This document shows positions 11,405-24,000 of a stretch of DNA of 64,000 nucleotides, piece after piece. A program made the translations under genes and the position numbers. Origin of the DNA: Polychytrium aggregatum (taxonomy: Eukaryota; Chytridiomycota; Chytridiomycetes; Polychytriales). The stretch is from contig NW_026516206.1 in assembly GCF_025602895.1 (NCBI RefSeq), positions 496,001 to 560,000 on the forward strand. Direction: 5' to 3'. Under the pieces are notes generated by a model, which saw nothing but the letters and a program-made list of their open reading frames with translations, had not been told where the DNA came from and made no database searches. How positions within the stretch are numbered: the first letter of the stretch is position 1; every line of letters starts with the position of its first letter.

Positions 11405-12733
11405 ATGAGCACAAGTACCGCCACACAGCCCCAGACCGGCGCCGTCGAGATTCCTCTCACCCGGGGCATCACCGTCCGGGCCAAGACCTGGGGCAACCCC
11501 GACAACGAGCGCATTCTCGCTGTTCACGGATGGGTAAGGCGTCTGTGCTTCAACGGCGGCATCGAGCTTTTTTTTTGGAATTGCGCAACGGAGCTCGGAA
11601 TGTCACTTTGCAACGCTAATGGTGTGATGTATCGTGGCGGCCTCCTCTGCCGTTCCCCCCTCTTCCCCACTTCTCTTCTCCTCCTTTGGCCTCCCAGCTC
11701 GATAATGCCAACTCGTTCGATCTGATTGCCCCGCCGCTGGCCGAGAACCACTATGTCGTGTGCATTGACCTGCCCGGCCACGGCGAGAGCGATTACTACC
11801 CGCCTTACTCCAACTACTACCTCTGGGAAGCAGTGTCGGACCTGTCGCAGGTGGCCGAGGGCCTCGGCTGGGTCCAGCGTCAGGATAACGGCCAGCTGGC
11901 GGGCAAGTTCACGCTGCTGGGCCACTCGCTCGGCGGCCACATCAGCTTGATGTATGCCGGCACCTTCCCGGAGCACCTCAAGCGGCTGCTGGTGATCGAG
12001 AGCCTGGGCCCAACCAACTTTTTGAAAGGTGAGGTTTGATTATGGTTCCCTCCCCTCCCCCGAGTCCGATGGGTTGCTTGCTCGCAGAGCTATGCATGAA
12101 AGCCACCTGGATTCCGTCGTGCCCAGACCCTAACTAGATCGTCCTTCCTGTCACCATCCCTCGGTTTCCATTCGACCCCCCCCCTCAGATGAGGCCGAGG
12201 ACCTCGAGAATTTCATCCGGACCCGACAGGCGGCCGAGGCCTCCCTGGCCAAAAAGGCTCTGTACAAGTCGATCGAGGAGGCTTGCCAGGCCCGAACCCG
12301 CGGCCTGACCAAGATCAGCCTCGATGCTGCCAAGGTCCTCTGCGAGCGAGGTCTGCGCGAGGTTCCGCTCGAGGACAAGGACAAACGACAGCAGGACGGC
12401 GGATCCGAGACCGCCGTCGACGGGCCAGAGACTTCCCAGGTTGCCTATACCTGGACGAGCGACAAGCGGCTCCTGCTCCGTCAGTTCTTCAGGTGGAGCG
12501 AAATCACTGTGCTGTCGTTCCTGAAGCGCATCTCGTGCCCGGTGCTGCTGATCATGGGCGAGGACTCGATCCTCTGGAAGGCGAACCAGGAGTCGTCCGA
12601 GTGGACCGACCGCCTCCGGGCCATCGAGCAGCTCACCAAGGTTGATCTCCCCGGCGGCCACCATCTCCACCTCGAGGCCGATACCAGTGCGGCCGTCGTC
12701 GAGAGTCTCCTGCGGTACCTCCAGTCGGCTTGA
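11405..12733 (+). CDS. Alpha/beta-hydrolase (serine hydrolase-like family)
   Basis: A 334-residue hydrolase from three exons, 11405-11533, 11698-12028 and 12189-12733; phases agree and the sum is 335 codons. The fold markers are in order: ILAVHGWLDNANSFD (oxyanion HGW), VCIDLPGHGESD, the nucleophile elbow LLGHSLGGH with serine in GHSLG, PVLLIMGEDS (acid-residue strand) and GGHHLHLE (catalytic histidine). The HGWLDNANSFD segment resembles the SERHL/kraken-type serine hydrolases. No signal peptide is evident, so it is probably cytosolic or peroxisomal; the C-terminus is QSA and is not a clear PTS1. The substrate cannot be told from sequence. Confidence 0.88.
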
Positions 12734-13322
12734 GTGCAGCACAGCATCGCGGCTGGATTGGATTCCTCAATGGTCCTGAATGGCCATATCCCTCGCACAC
12801 TCCTTCTGCCGTCGGTACTTGGCGCTCTGTTCTTTTTGGCAATACAATGTCCCCCATTCGTCCACTACTTTTGCCTGTGTGCTTGGGTCCATCATCGTCT
12901 GCGGTCGTCCGCTCGCACGTGCACTCGGGGATCCGGCGTCCTCAGCAGGGTTTTTGGTATTATTGGGATGAAATATTGCGATGAAAAAACTATCTACAAC
13001 CTCTTCACGCAAACGGATCATCAGAGAAAGAAAGGCGAGGAACGGGACAGGGAGGAGGGAGCCTTCCCTTGCAGAGCTGACCGTCTCAGCGTCATGCTCG
13101 ATCCAAAACGACGGCACCCAAGCGATAGACAAGCACAGAGAGCAGTCCCCACCGCTACCAGCGGTTGGTGGGAAGGTCGCCTGCCTGTTCAGTCTACGAT
13201 CTAGATGCACATCGCATTGCCTCGGAAACAAGACGGCCGAATCGGCCAGCTGAGCCGTTCCTCGAACGAAAATGAAGTCGGATGGTTTGGTCTATAGATC
13301 GCTGAGGCACATGCGCCGAGAT
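12734..13322. other. Convergent intergenic region
   Basis: About 590 bases lie between the stop codons of the hydrolase (+) and Snu13 (-). I see no gene and no notable repeat. Confidence 0.5.
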
Positions 13323-14220
13323 TTAGACAAGCAGCTTCTCGATCTCGTTCTTGATGGCAATGATCTGGGACTTGAGCTCCGAACCCTCGTTGGTGGTGAC
13401 GGAGGCGGAAATGACGGGGCGAGAGACACCGCAGGCACGGCCGAGGGCCTGCTTGGAGGGAACAAAGACGTATGGGACGTTCTGGAGAGCAGGGCAGAGA
13501 CGGGGGCAGCATATTGTTAGCGCAACACAGAAATGGAGCCCCACAGGGACCCAGAGCGAGATCGCACGACGCCATGCCCGACAGCCCGACTCGCTTCGCC
13601 AGAGCTTTCCACCCAGACATGTGGGTCCTACCTTGTCTTCGCAGAGGAGGGGCAGGTGGAGCAAGATCTCGAGGGGCTCGGTGTCGGCGGCCATGATGAT
13701 GAACTCAGAAATACCGCGGTTGAGGGTCTTGGTTGCTGGCAGGACCGAATCGGGATTTGCAACGCGGGCCACAACAGGATCGTCGGAGAGAGAACAGCAG
13801 CAGGCGTTAGAGCTACGGCTCCCACCTCTGCGGACACAGATCGAGGGCAGAATGGCACGAGAAAGCGAGGGATCGCACGGCAGCCGAGATGGCAGTCGGA
13901 TTTAAGCGCAAGGTAGACGGCCCAACACTCGCAAACACTTCTCACCCTCGTTGGCACCCTTCTTGAGCTGCTTGTAGTGGGACGCCTGCTGGACCAGATC
14001 AAGGATCTTGGTGGTCAGCTGGGAATCAGAGAGAGGGAAGGCCATGGGGTTGACGGTGCCGGACTAGACAATCGTTCCCGGATCGCAAGATTGGAGGGTG
14101 GTTAGAATGCAGTCAGTGCCCAGGTCCACGACAAGTCCATTGCGACAAGTCTGTTGTGGCGGTTTTGCTGTCGAGGAGCTTCGGGAGATTGAATGAATGG
14201 CATAGTCGTCACCCTACCAT
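13323..14220 (-). CDS. SNU13: Snu13/NHP2L1 (15.5K), U4/U6.U5 and box C/D snoRNP protein
   Basis: This L7Ae-family protein binds kink-turns in U4 snRNA and box C/D snoRNAs. Four exons (14220-14218, 14063-13946, 13735-13632, 13481-13323) give exactly 128 codons, so 127 residues, the family's usual length. Exon 1 codes only the initiator ATG, directly followed by GTAGGG; exon 2 resumes at [13 protein letters not shown]. Diagnostic stretches are [50 protein letters not shown] and [11 protein letters not shown]. These match the RNA-binding core closely. The separated start codon is the only oddity; an internal Met at the eighth residue could in principle serve instead but would shorten the conserved N-terminus. 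Confidence 0.95.
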
Positions 14221-14948
14221 GTTGCTGGGAGGTTGGGGGATGCGTGGGGATGCGCGATGCTGGGTGCTGGTCGGGGGGAGGTGCAGATCAGGACGGCCGT
14301 CGGGTGCAGATCAGGTCGAAGGTCGGATGCGGAAGCGGATGTGCTTTTCGCCAAACACCAAAGAAAAAAATGCGCAGCCGCTTAATGGACACACGTGATT
14401 TAATTGTAGATGACACATAATTCCGTGTAGTGCGAGCTGCCGTTTCTGGCGATTGTCGGTGTGGCAGTGGCGGTGCAGTGCAGCGCAGTGGCGGTGGCCG
14501 CTGTGGCTGGCTGCGGAGCACAAACGTGACCAGAACAAGATACAGCGAGCAGGACAGGGACACCGAAACATCATCGAGAACGACGGGGCAGACCAAGAGG
14601 AGTTCATAGGACGAGACAAAACTAGAGAGGGGTTGGCGCAAGGTGTGTAGATGCAAAGGTGCGCGAGAATGAGAAGAGCGGGTGCATTACCAACATGAGA
14701 CTGGCCGCATTCAAGACAAGCCGGAGGTGGGAGGGAGCAGCAACTGACAGGCAGAGAGGCAGGCAGGCAGGCAGACAGGCAGGCAGGCAGACAGGCGGCC
14801 AAAAAAAAATAGATTTGGGTGGTAGTGGTGGCGGCGGGGATGACGATGCGGTGACGATGACGAGGCGGAAGCGGCTGCAAGCCAGGCCAAGCTGCGCGAG
14901 CGATTACGTTGGATATGGGCAAGATGGACGAGACCCGAATGGTGGGTT
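14221..14948. other. Intergenic region with GGCA microsatellite
   Basis: About 730 bases hold the Snu13 promoter and the 3' flank of the GATA factor. At about 14756-14803 there is an interrupted (GGCA)n microsatellite broken by GACA units. No gene is seen. Confidence 0.55.
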
Positions 14949-17565
14949 TTAAGGAGCCAGAGGCTGCGTCCGCGCACTGGGGAGGGACGAAACGGCCAAG
15001 CCTGCTTGACTCGTTTCCGACGGCCGGCCGTCAGAGACATGCTCTGAGGGCGTCGGCGAGGCGCTCTGGCTGGTCCTGTCTCTGCGAGGGACCGACTTGG
15101 ACGAGCCGTTGTCGGTGGGCGAGCGGCCGGGCTCTCGTCGGTGCACACCAGCGTCCGCAAGGCCGCCTCCGCTCATGTACCGCGCGAGCTCCTCGTTTGT
15201 TGGGATGGACCCGTCCTGGCGCTTCTTGACGAGCTTGGAGAAGTGCAGCCCACAAGCCTGCCCATCAAGGAGACAGAAAGTAAGACCCGTCAGCATGGTC
15301 GGCATGGGAATGGGGCACCGATCAAGCGTGGCCCCACCCGCGCCACCAAGGCAAGCCGGACCTGCGCCAAGGGAGGAGCGCAAAGAGCCACTGGCAGACG
15401 AAATGAGGGAGCAAGATCGGGGTACTCACGTTGCAGAGCGTCCGGGCGCCATCGGGGCCACGCCGCCACTCGGGCGTCTCGCTGATGTTACATGAATGGC
15501 ACCGGCCGGGCTCGGATGCCGTCCTCTGGAGATAGGATGGACCATACAAGACCGTGGGAACGCTGATTAGTGTGCATCTTGTGGCCAAGGACGACGCAGT
15601 GGGTCGGGGTGGGGCCTCGTGCGCGGGGTCGCTCGTCGTCCGCCGCGGGATCAACGGATCTCCCAGGCACGCGGGGTCGCCAATCTCTGTCCTCGATGCT
15701 GGGGTGTCGGCGCTCAGTCGCTCGCTCGGCGGCTTGGGCAGAGACGAGTCCGCCGAATGGTCCTCGCAGTGGGTGACGGGTCGTACTGTGGAGCCACCAG
15801 AGATCCCGAGGGAGGAGTCACGGCAGCGCCTGGCGACCAGGAGCCAGAGACAAGGCGGCTGACAAGTGAGGTTGCTCGTTGCCACTTACGCTTCGCTTCT
15901 TGTATGTGCTTCGAGATCGCAGCTGAAAGTCTTTGGTCTGCTTCTCCTTGAGCATCTCCGAAACCGAGAGGGACTGAGCGCACGAACGACCCAGACGAGA
16001 CGCAGGACCAGGATAAGCGAGCCGATCAAATGCCCAGCAGATCGGTCAGATCCAAATCCGGATCCAGATCCGGATCCAAATCCAGCTCTAGAGTAGTCCC
16101 AGCCAGTGGTGAGAGGGACAGGCCCCGCTATGAACCCATGCAGTTGGACAGACCAGCATGCCAACTGCAGCGACAGGCCCGAGGCGTGGCTTACCTGAGT
16201 GCTCGTGCCCGGCGCTCCCGTCGAGTCGAGGGTCTCGACCAGGTTCTGGAGAAGCACGTTAATCTTTTCGGACTTGTTCCATAGGTGGACATGCTGCTCC
16301 TGTTTGGCAGACTTGAGTTGGCGCTGGCACTCCATGGCAAAGTCTTTCAGCACCTCGCATGTGCTGGCAATCTATTGGGGGAGAGAGTAGTGTGGAAGGG
16401 CCAACGAGCTTCGATTGAGCCAGGTGGATACGCGGTGCAAAACAAGCTCCGGAACCAACTTTGGATCCGGGAGCCAGGGACCAGCGGGAGCTGCTGACAC
16501 TATCGGCGACCACGACACACGAACGAACGGACGGAATCAAACATCGGCACCACCTACATTCGTCAACAGGGTTTCAAGAGCACCGAGGTGCGAGACATGC
16601 TCGTGGGCGATGACCTTTTTCTCGGTGGCACGGAGCGACGGTGAGGAGCTAGCAGGCGATGCGCTGTGGCCGGGCCAGGACGGCGTAGAAGCACGAGGAT
16701 GAAAGTGGGATGGGACACTATCGGGGACAGGTCGGAGCTGCGGCTTCTGCTGCTGATGCTGATGTTGTTGCAGTTGCTGATGCTGATGCGGTTGCTGATG
16801 TAGTTGGTGTTGATGTGACTGCTGTAGTTGATGTGGCTGCTGTGGCTGCTGTGGTTGCTGTGGTTGCTGTGGTTGCTGTGGTTGCTGTGGTTGCTGTGGT
16901 TGCTGTGGCTGCTGAGGCTGTTGGAAGGACCAAGGCCCCTCAGGGCGAGAATAGACACCGTGCTCGGGGGCCAGTGGTTGGGGATGGCCAAAGTATCGGC
17001 GCTTGGAGCGATCGTGTTCTTCTGCCGACTCACGACGATGATCGTCGTATGGCGGTGCGAAAGAGTCGTACGCCGACCGCTTGAGAGGGGAGAGGCTGTG
17101 ACGGGAGCCACGCCGATTTGGCGGGAAGGATGGATGGGAAGTCGGAGAGGAGGCAAAGGGCGATTCGGCCACGAGCGGAGCCGGAAAGCCTCGAGACGGC
17201 GTAGCCGGGTCGGGAGAGGGTGGCCGGAGGACCATGGAAGCTTCCGGTCGCTGGAAGGACACAGGCTCGTTGCGGAGATCGAGGACGGCAGCGCCCGAGG
17301 GCCCAGCAGGGACGTGCGGGTACTGCGGCGAGGTGCGGGTATGCAATGGCGAGTTGCCGGGTTCCTGAATCCGCTTCTGGGCAAAGGGCTCAGAGGGAGG
17401 CGGGTAGGGAAAGGATGGGGCGCTCGCGTCCTGGTTCCTTGGCCACGGTAGACTGCTGCCAAGCAGGGCCTTGAGCGGCGGAAGAGGAGTATGGTGTCTC
17501 GACGAAGCTTGTTGGGACGGTGTCGGGTTGGGACCGCCGGGCATGAGCGAGCCTGGGTGCGACAT
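14949..17565 (-). CDS. GATA-type zinc-finger transcription factor
   Basis: A 557-residue nuclear DNA-binding protein from five exons: 17565-16558, 16371-16195, 15973-15890, 15525-15430 and 15257-14949. All phases are 0 and the sum is 558 codons. The single zinc finger begins CHSCNISETPEWRRGPDG and ends LCNACGLHFSKLVKKR, a C-x2-C-x18-C-x2-C finger of the 18-residue-loop class shared by white-collar and plant GATA factors. An intron splits the finger between the two C-terminal cysteines' codons (LCN|ACG). The N-terminal 336 residues are Pro/Ser-rich and include a QQP and Q/H-rich tract. Exon 2 (EVLKDFAMECQRQLKSAKQE onward) is predicted coiled coil. No PAS or LOV domain is visible, so a light-sensing role is not supported. 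Confidence 0.9.
16718..16921 (-). repeat. In-frame QQP / Q-H coding repeat in the GATA factor
   Basis: On the coding strand a 9-base unit (CAACCACAG type) encoding Gln-Gln-Pro runs about ten times, then passes into a mixed Gln/His/Leu tract. It lies in exon 1 and stays in frame. Confidence 0.85.
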
Positions 17566-18812
17566 TGCGGATGCGGGGCAGAGAGAGGGGGGAGGCCAAA
17601 GCCCAATTTCAGGAGAAGCGGGGCTGCCGAGGGGTGGATGGCGGAGTGGAGGGGGGGGGACAGGAGAAGGTCAAAGCGGAGAAGGTGAGGCGGAAGGGGA
17701 TCGGCGATGGAGAGTATCGGCGATGATCGAAAATGTCGCGGGATGTCTGGGAAGAGCCCAATCGCCGAAGCAAGTGCCGGGAGAACAATCCAGAGCAGAC
17801 GCTGGGAGGTGGAGGCTGGAAATAAGGATGAGGAGCAGGAATAGACACAGGAACAATAGCAGGGACAGAGGCACGCCAGCGGCAGCGGATCGACGGCAGA
17901 GAGGTGGTATCGGGCCTGTGGACAGGGGGCCGGTCGATGCGAGAGACGAGCAAGTAAGATCCGGCGGATCCGGCGGTGGAAAAGCGGAAAGACGTGCGAT
18001 GGAGGACGGGGGTGGGCGGCACAAGCTTATTTAACAGATCTTGCACGGATCGGAATCGGAAGGGTCGGGAGGCTCCAGTCGCAACGGCCGCAGCGACTGG
18101 TGGACAGTGGCATACAAAGGCGGCCTTGGGAGCAAAGCGCCGGCGGCACATTAGGGCAATAGGCGGGGCCGGCTGAAGGGGCAGGCGCCCGCGGGGCGGA
18201 GCCCGATGGGACGGGCCTTGGGACGGGCCTTGGGAGGGGCCTTGGGAGGCAACAAGATCGGTGTTTACATGATCACGAACAAGCGCGAAGGACTCGGGCG
18301 GTGTCAGGGCCGCTGGCGGGTGGGGCCGTCGCACCGCGGACGAGCGAGCCATGTGCGGGCAAGCGACATGGTTTGCGGGAGGGGCGCTCAGCTGTGCATC
18401 GGTGTGTTTGGACACACCGCGAGATGTTTTGTGGTCGCTGTTGCTGCTTTGGCGGTGGGACTGGACAGGCAGTGCATTCGGCCGACTGAGCATTGGGACG
18501 GGGGAGATATGCGGGAGGGGGGTAGACATGCTGCTTGGGTGTCTCTGGTCGCGCTGGACACGGACCCACATGCCCGCACACCGATCGAGCCGATCGAGCC
18601 GATTGCACCCGATGGACGGCGATCGAGGGCGATCGACGAGTGATCAACAATCGATCAACAATTGATCAACAATTGATCCACGAGTGGTCGACAAGTGGTC
18701 GCCATGTTGGTTGGATAGTGGCGACACGGCATCGACACAACTCCAATGTCAGCAAAAGCATTAACATCCATGTCAGCCCCAGCCACAATGTGACAACACC
18801 ACTGGCGATGTG

Positions 18813-18871
18813 ACAACAGCAGCAGCAGCAACAACAACAACAACAACAACAACACCACCACCACCACCACG
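18813..18871. repeat. CAG/CAA/CCA trinucleotide microsatellite
   Basis: An uninterrupted trinucleotide array moves from CAG to CAA to CCA units. It is not inside a supported gene. Confidence 0.85.
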
Positions 18872-20889
18872 ACCACACCCGCCAATGTCGGCCGCGCAAA
18901 GTGAGAAGACCTTGCTGGCGAACTTTCTTTGGAGTGAGTCTCCACGGCCGTCTCTTGTTGCCCTCCACGCCCGATACAGCGATGCCGAAGCGCTGCTGCC
19001 TTGAGTGGGAAAACGGCAGTACTCTTATTTGGCCTGGTGTTATTGCCCTGCCGACCCCGTGCAGAGCCGAGAAGGCCGCCAGAGAACGCTGAGGAGTCGC
19101 TGCGACGCTGGTGTGCTTTGGAGCGACACTGAGGACACACCGAGGACACACCAAGCAGCATCAAAAACATCAATCAACACTAAAAAGCGGCAATCAACAT
19201 CAACCAACATCAACCAACTCCATGCCGAATCGGCGAGGGTGGATCCGCCGCCAGCCCGTCCCGCCCCATCTTTCCCATCTTGCCCTCCCCACTGCCGATC
19301 TTGTCACCATCGATCGCATCAGCACAAGCACCGGCACCCATCAGCGCCGGCTGCCGCTTGCCACTTGCGCCCACGGGGCGTTGCTCGGCCCTTTCTTCTT
19401 GCCGTGTTTGTTTGCGTCCGGGCAAGGTTGTGTTTGCGGTGTGTCGAAGCTTTTGCATGGGTTGTCGAGGGCCTCACGAGCGCGAGATGCCATGTCTGCC
19501 GAGCATGGCCAACGATGCTGTTGCTGCTGGTGGCATACCAATCGCATGCTAACAATATCCAGACCACACCGTCACCGATCACCACGGATCGCCCACACTG
19601 CCAACAACCACCCGACCGAGGCCCATCATGGATCGCAGACAGCCTCGCCGCTCCGCGGTGCTGTCCATGGCCGGGTGCGCTCGGCTGCCGTCTGCTGCCC
19701 AGGCATGCCTCTCCGCTCGCTCACAGCCCGTGGTCCTGCCTTGGATGCCGTTCACTGCCGCCCCGTCCTTGCCGGCGCTGCCCAGTCGATCCGCCCACTG
19801 CGCTGCCCGCGCCCGTCTGGTCGTGCAAGATCCGATCGAGCGCAAGGCAAGTACCACACTCTCTGTCGCGACCGCAATCTCGAAGCCATCGCCTGGTGGC
19901 CCCCTGGCCCAGCCAAGCACAAGCCCGTCGTCCCACAAGGCCACTGTTGCACCCATGGTGGCACCGCCCTTGGCCAAGCCCTCCACTCGGCGGTCGCGTC
20001 GCTCCCGTTCCCACCTGCCCCCACCATGTCCGACAGGGAATGGTTTTTTTGGGGGGGGGGCTTGATCTCGATCCCGGTCTTGCGCTTGATCTCGATCCCG
20101 GTCTTGCACTTGAGCTCCAGCCCAATCCAGTCCAATCCCGTCAAACAGCTGCCTTCTTGTTTGTTGTCCACCATGAATGGGCAGATCTCGCCCGCGCTCG
20201 CCAGCCAACCTCGGAACCCAGTGGGCCCGTTTCTGCCTATTCTGAACCAGCCGCGGCTTTGTCGGCGTCGCTAGTGAAGGTGGGAGCCACCATCTGCCAT
20301 GAATGCGGGACAGCCTTCCCGCATCGGCGGATCCTCGGTGGCTCCCACAGCGCCTATCCCTTCTGGGCAGCCCCTCGCTGCCCTGCTGCTGGCATGTGCC
20401 CAGCTGCAACATGTCCCCGTCCGGTCCGATCCGATCCGGTCCGGCCTGTCTCAGCCCAAGTCCCCTGGTCCCCCCATGTCAGCCCGTCCCCACGATGCTT
20501 CCACCAGGCCGCCACATCTTGCCCTCTGTGGCCCTGATCGTCTTTCCGATCGGGCCCGAACCAGCCTTTCCTCTGCTTCCTTGTGTCGGGCCCATCCTGC
20601 ACCGGCATTACTCTTTTTCCTTGCCTCGCTTCCAGCTTGACTACAGCATCGTGGTAGGGCTTGCGCCTCTGCTTCCCGTCTGAGACGGTCGCCGCTGCTG
20701 TCCCGCTTCCGCATTGCTTCGCCTTGCCTCGTGTTGAACATGCTATGATGGTGGGAACCGCCCGAGATACTTGAGAAACCCCAACCGACGGAGACCGGAG
20801 GCATATCCCGCGCCCTGCATCCATAGAGTCGATAGCCATTGTGGATGATGGATGTATTCCATTGAAAAAAGAGGTCTCTTGGCTCGGAC

Positions 20890-20971
20890 AGACCACCCAG
20901 ACCACCCAGACCACCCAGACCACCCAGACCACCCAGACCAGGCAGACCAGGCAGACCACGCAGACCAGGCA
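20890..20971. repeat. 9-bp minisatellite (GACCACCCA family)
   Basis: About nine tandem copies of GACCA(C/G)(C/G)CA; the first five are identical GACCACCCA units and the later ones vary. It starts about 60 bases beyond the branching-enzyme stop codon. Confidence 0.85.
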
Positions 20972-21028
20972 GAGCATGCATCCGCAGATGCGATATCAGG
21001 CGCGGCCATGATATCTCCCCGGCTCGGT

Positions 21029-24000
21029 TTAGTCGTGGCTAAGAACGAGGGCAGTTCGGCTGGGGATGTAGACCTGATGGACGAGGGCAGAGACAAGTGG
21101 CGGCGTCAGCACAAACATTTGCTCGAAGGCCAAGCGCATTTCACTTCAGGCTTCTCTCTCGACCTGATTGCGGAGAGTCATGTGGAGCTGCTCTCGCTGT
21201 CGAGCTGATTGTCGCCATCCCATTCATCCTCTCCCCTTCTACACATTGTGTCTGTCTCGGCCTCAGCCGCCGGATTCAAGGCCCTCGCTGCAAACGAACG
21301 ACACCTCCATCGACTTGTTCTCACCTGGATAAAGTTGTCACGGTCGTTCCATCCCAATGGGGTGGTAAAGTACTCGCCCCTCTTGTCGATTCGCTCCTGG
21401 CCACCAAACTCCTTCTGATCAGTGTGGAAGGCCACTCGGTGGCTGGAAAACATAGCGGAAGAAGGATGTAGCAATCGTCAGGAACGCAAGCCACAGCAGC
21501 AATTCATCCGCTGGACCGTCTCGCCCCCAGAGGCGAAACAAGACGAGAGACGAGCCTGCACCAAGTCTACTTGCTCTGGTGCGCTCAGTACGCGGTTGCA
21601 TATCTAGCCTTTGGTGACGAGGCACACCAGATCGACTCCGAAGCTGTACTTACACTCCGGCCCACGAGGTGCCCACGCGGTAATCCGAGTAGCTGTTGGT
21701 TGGATGGAAGTTGAAGATCCAGAGCAGGTTGCCGCGCTCAAAGACGATAACCTTGTCTCCTTCGTGCTTGAGGCTTACGAACTGGCCATCGCCCCACAAA
21801 AGCATCAGGAAGCTGTGAGAATCGACGTTGTGGGCTCCCACCCCACTTCTCTCCTTGCAGCCTCAGAGTGCAAGCCGTGACAATGGATCCATTTGTCTCC
21901 CTAGCCTCTTGGCGACAGGAGCTTACCTGACTCGACTCGAGCCAGCCATACTTTTCTTCGGCATGCTGCATAGCTCGGTCAAAGTTGTTCAAGTACTTGT
22001 AGCGCAGCAGGTTGTCGTCGACCAGATTGAACTGGCGGCGGGCATAGTGAAAGCTGTCGGTGGTGCAAGGAGTCAGTATCGCAGGTTCAGTGGGACGGAA
22101 GCTACGTCCAACGATAATCTGTTGCCATCATCCCGACGACGCTGCACTACCAGACCAGACACACAACCGCTGCGTGTTTCAAACTGCGAACCGTACCTGT
22201 TGCCATTGCCGAAGCGAGGAAAGTCCTGTACACAAAGCCGAGGCGGGTCGAGTCGTCGTTAGAGGGCTTGGGTTTGAGACTCGTCCGACATGGCCATGAC
22301 ACATGGCACTAAAGTACAGAGCAGGGCAGCGCTTTATCCTTGGTTCGAGCAGCAGCATGGTACTTACGAGCCACTCGGGATGGCCAAACTCGTTTCCAAT
22401 AAAGTTGAGGTATCCCTCACCGCCAAGGCCGTGAGTGACGAGGCGGATCATTTTGTGGAGGGCAATGCCTCGATCAATGATCGGAGTCATCGGGCTCAGA
22501 TCCGACATGAAATCGTACATCTCCTTGTCCATGAGCCAGAAGGCCAGGGTCTTGTCTCCGACAAGGGCCTGGTCGTGAGACTCGGCATAGGAAATGACCG
22601 GCTCCTGAGAAACGCGTTGGCAGGTACGGGTCAGCATCGACCGAATCGCTGGATCGCTCGTCCTCTGGTTATCCTCGCCCTCTGGTTATCCTCGCCCTCC
22701 GGTTATCCTCGCCCTCCGGTTATCCTCGCCCTCCGGTTATCCTCGCCCTCCGGTTATCCTCGTCACTCACTCACCTTCCAGCGGCGGTTGGTCAGGGTAT
22801 GAGCAATGTGGCCCATCTTCCAGTCGTCATCCTGTGGCAAACATGGAATGTATGAGAGGGCTTGCGAGCATACACGGCCGCCATGCCCGCACTTGGAGCT
22901 ACTGCAGCACGAGCCTGTACCGACTGCTCCTTGAGCATCTTGATCCACATGTCCGGGATTGACATGGCCAGACGATAGTCAAAGCCGATGCCACCATCCG
23001 AGACAGGGCGGCCAAGAGTGGGCATTCCAGAGACATCTGTGCGTTGCATAAAACGATGCCAAGCAAATATCCAACAGATGCGTCAGCAACATGGCCGTAT
23101 GGACAGAGATACAGAAAGCGGCCGGCACCGTGAGCCTCCAAGGTACCTTCGGCAATGGTGATGATGTTCGGATGGAGCTCCTTCATGATGTAGTTGGCCT
23201 AGACGCAAGCCGACGAGCATGCAGGTAGTGTCAGTCCGACGCCCGAATGGATGAGCCACCGGGCTTGTGAAGCGTGCCGGATCGAAAGCTTTGGCAGAGT
23301 GTACCCACCAACATCAGATAAACAACGGCCTCGTTGTCGACGGCGCTGCCAAAGTACTCATCGTAGTGCCCGCTGAAGCCCGTGCCCATGCCGTGGTGGT
23401 AGTAGAGCATGCTGGTCACGCCATCGAAGCGGAACCCGTCAAACTGGTACTGGGTAAGCCAGTAGCGCAGGTTTGAAATCAGGAAGCGCATAACTTCGTG
23501 GTGGCCGTAGTTAAAGAGTCTGTGGGACGGAAGCGGTGCCAAGTGAGAGGGTCAGCGCGTGTCCATCAAGCCCATACGTCACGGCGCCTTTGATGTACCT
23601 GCTATCCCAGAGATCGTGGTTGCCGCGCCCGCCGGCGTGGAAGTAGTGGTGATCTATTGTACATGGAGGTGCGCAGGCAAAGGGAGAGAAAACGCGAGTG
23701 AGCGAGTGCCGCCAGCACGACGAAATCCAGAAGCAACCCCAGATTAGTTGTGGCTCCTCAAGAGCCGTCGCTGCAGAGGCGAGCACTGCTTACCGGTGCC
23801 ATCAAAGTTGTTCAATCCGTCGAGGACATTCTTGCACGCGTGCGAGTGGACGACATCCAGCAGCACAGTGAGGCCGTATCCATGGGCAGCATCGACCAAG
23901 GCCATCAGCTCCTCGGGGGTGCCTGGTAAAGTCTCAAAGCGTGAGCCAGGGCATCGATGACGGACCATTGTCGCCACAGCAGGCTCCTGTGGCGTTTATA

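Larger units (their letters stand above)
17566..21028. other. Gene-poor, repeat-rich intergenic region
   Basis: About 3.5 kb between the GATA factor start (-) and the branching-enzyme stop (-). Long overlapping open frames exist in several frames on both strands (for example 19005-20537 on +), but they are low-complexity, lack family resemblance and mostly start at non-ATG codons. I take them as by-products of GC-rich, stop-poor DNA. It holds repeats at 18813-18871 and 20890-20971, several runs of GGCCTTGGGA-like units at about 18208-18245, and duplicated units at about 20060-20110. Confidence 0.5.

Noticed and set aside
12481-12857. Minus-strand frames across the hydrolase 3' exon
   Set aside because: They are antisense shadows of a well-supported coding exon.
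17609-18571. 320-codon open frame on - upstream of the GATA factor
   Set aside because: It overlaps the presumed GATA promoter, is low-complexity, and has no splice or family evidence.
19005-20537. 510-codon open frame on +
   Set aside because: It has no ATG start at its left end and no recognisable domain; equally long frames overlap it in other frames and on the other strand.
20890-20971. 9-bp array near the GBE1 3' end as a CRISPR-like or centromeric array
   Set aside because: Units are too short, without spacers, and the array is under 100 bp; it is an ordinary minisatellite.
21178-21325. GBE1 ending by read-through or at a nearer acceptor (stop at 21178)
   Set aside because: An exon at 21073-21029 encoding [14 protein letters not shown] keeps phase and matches the family C-terminus far better.
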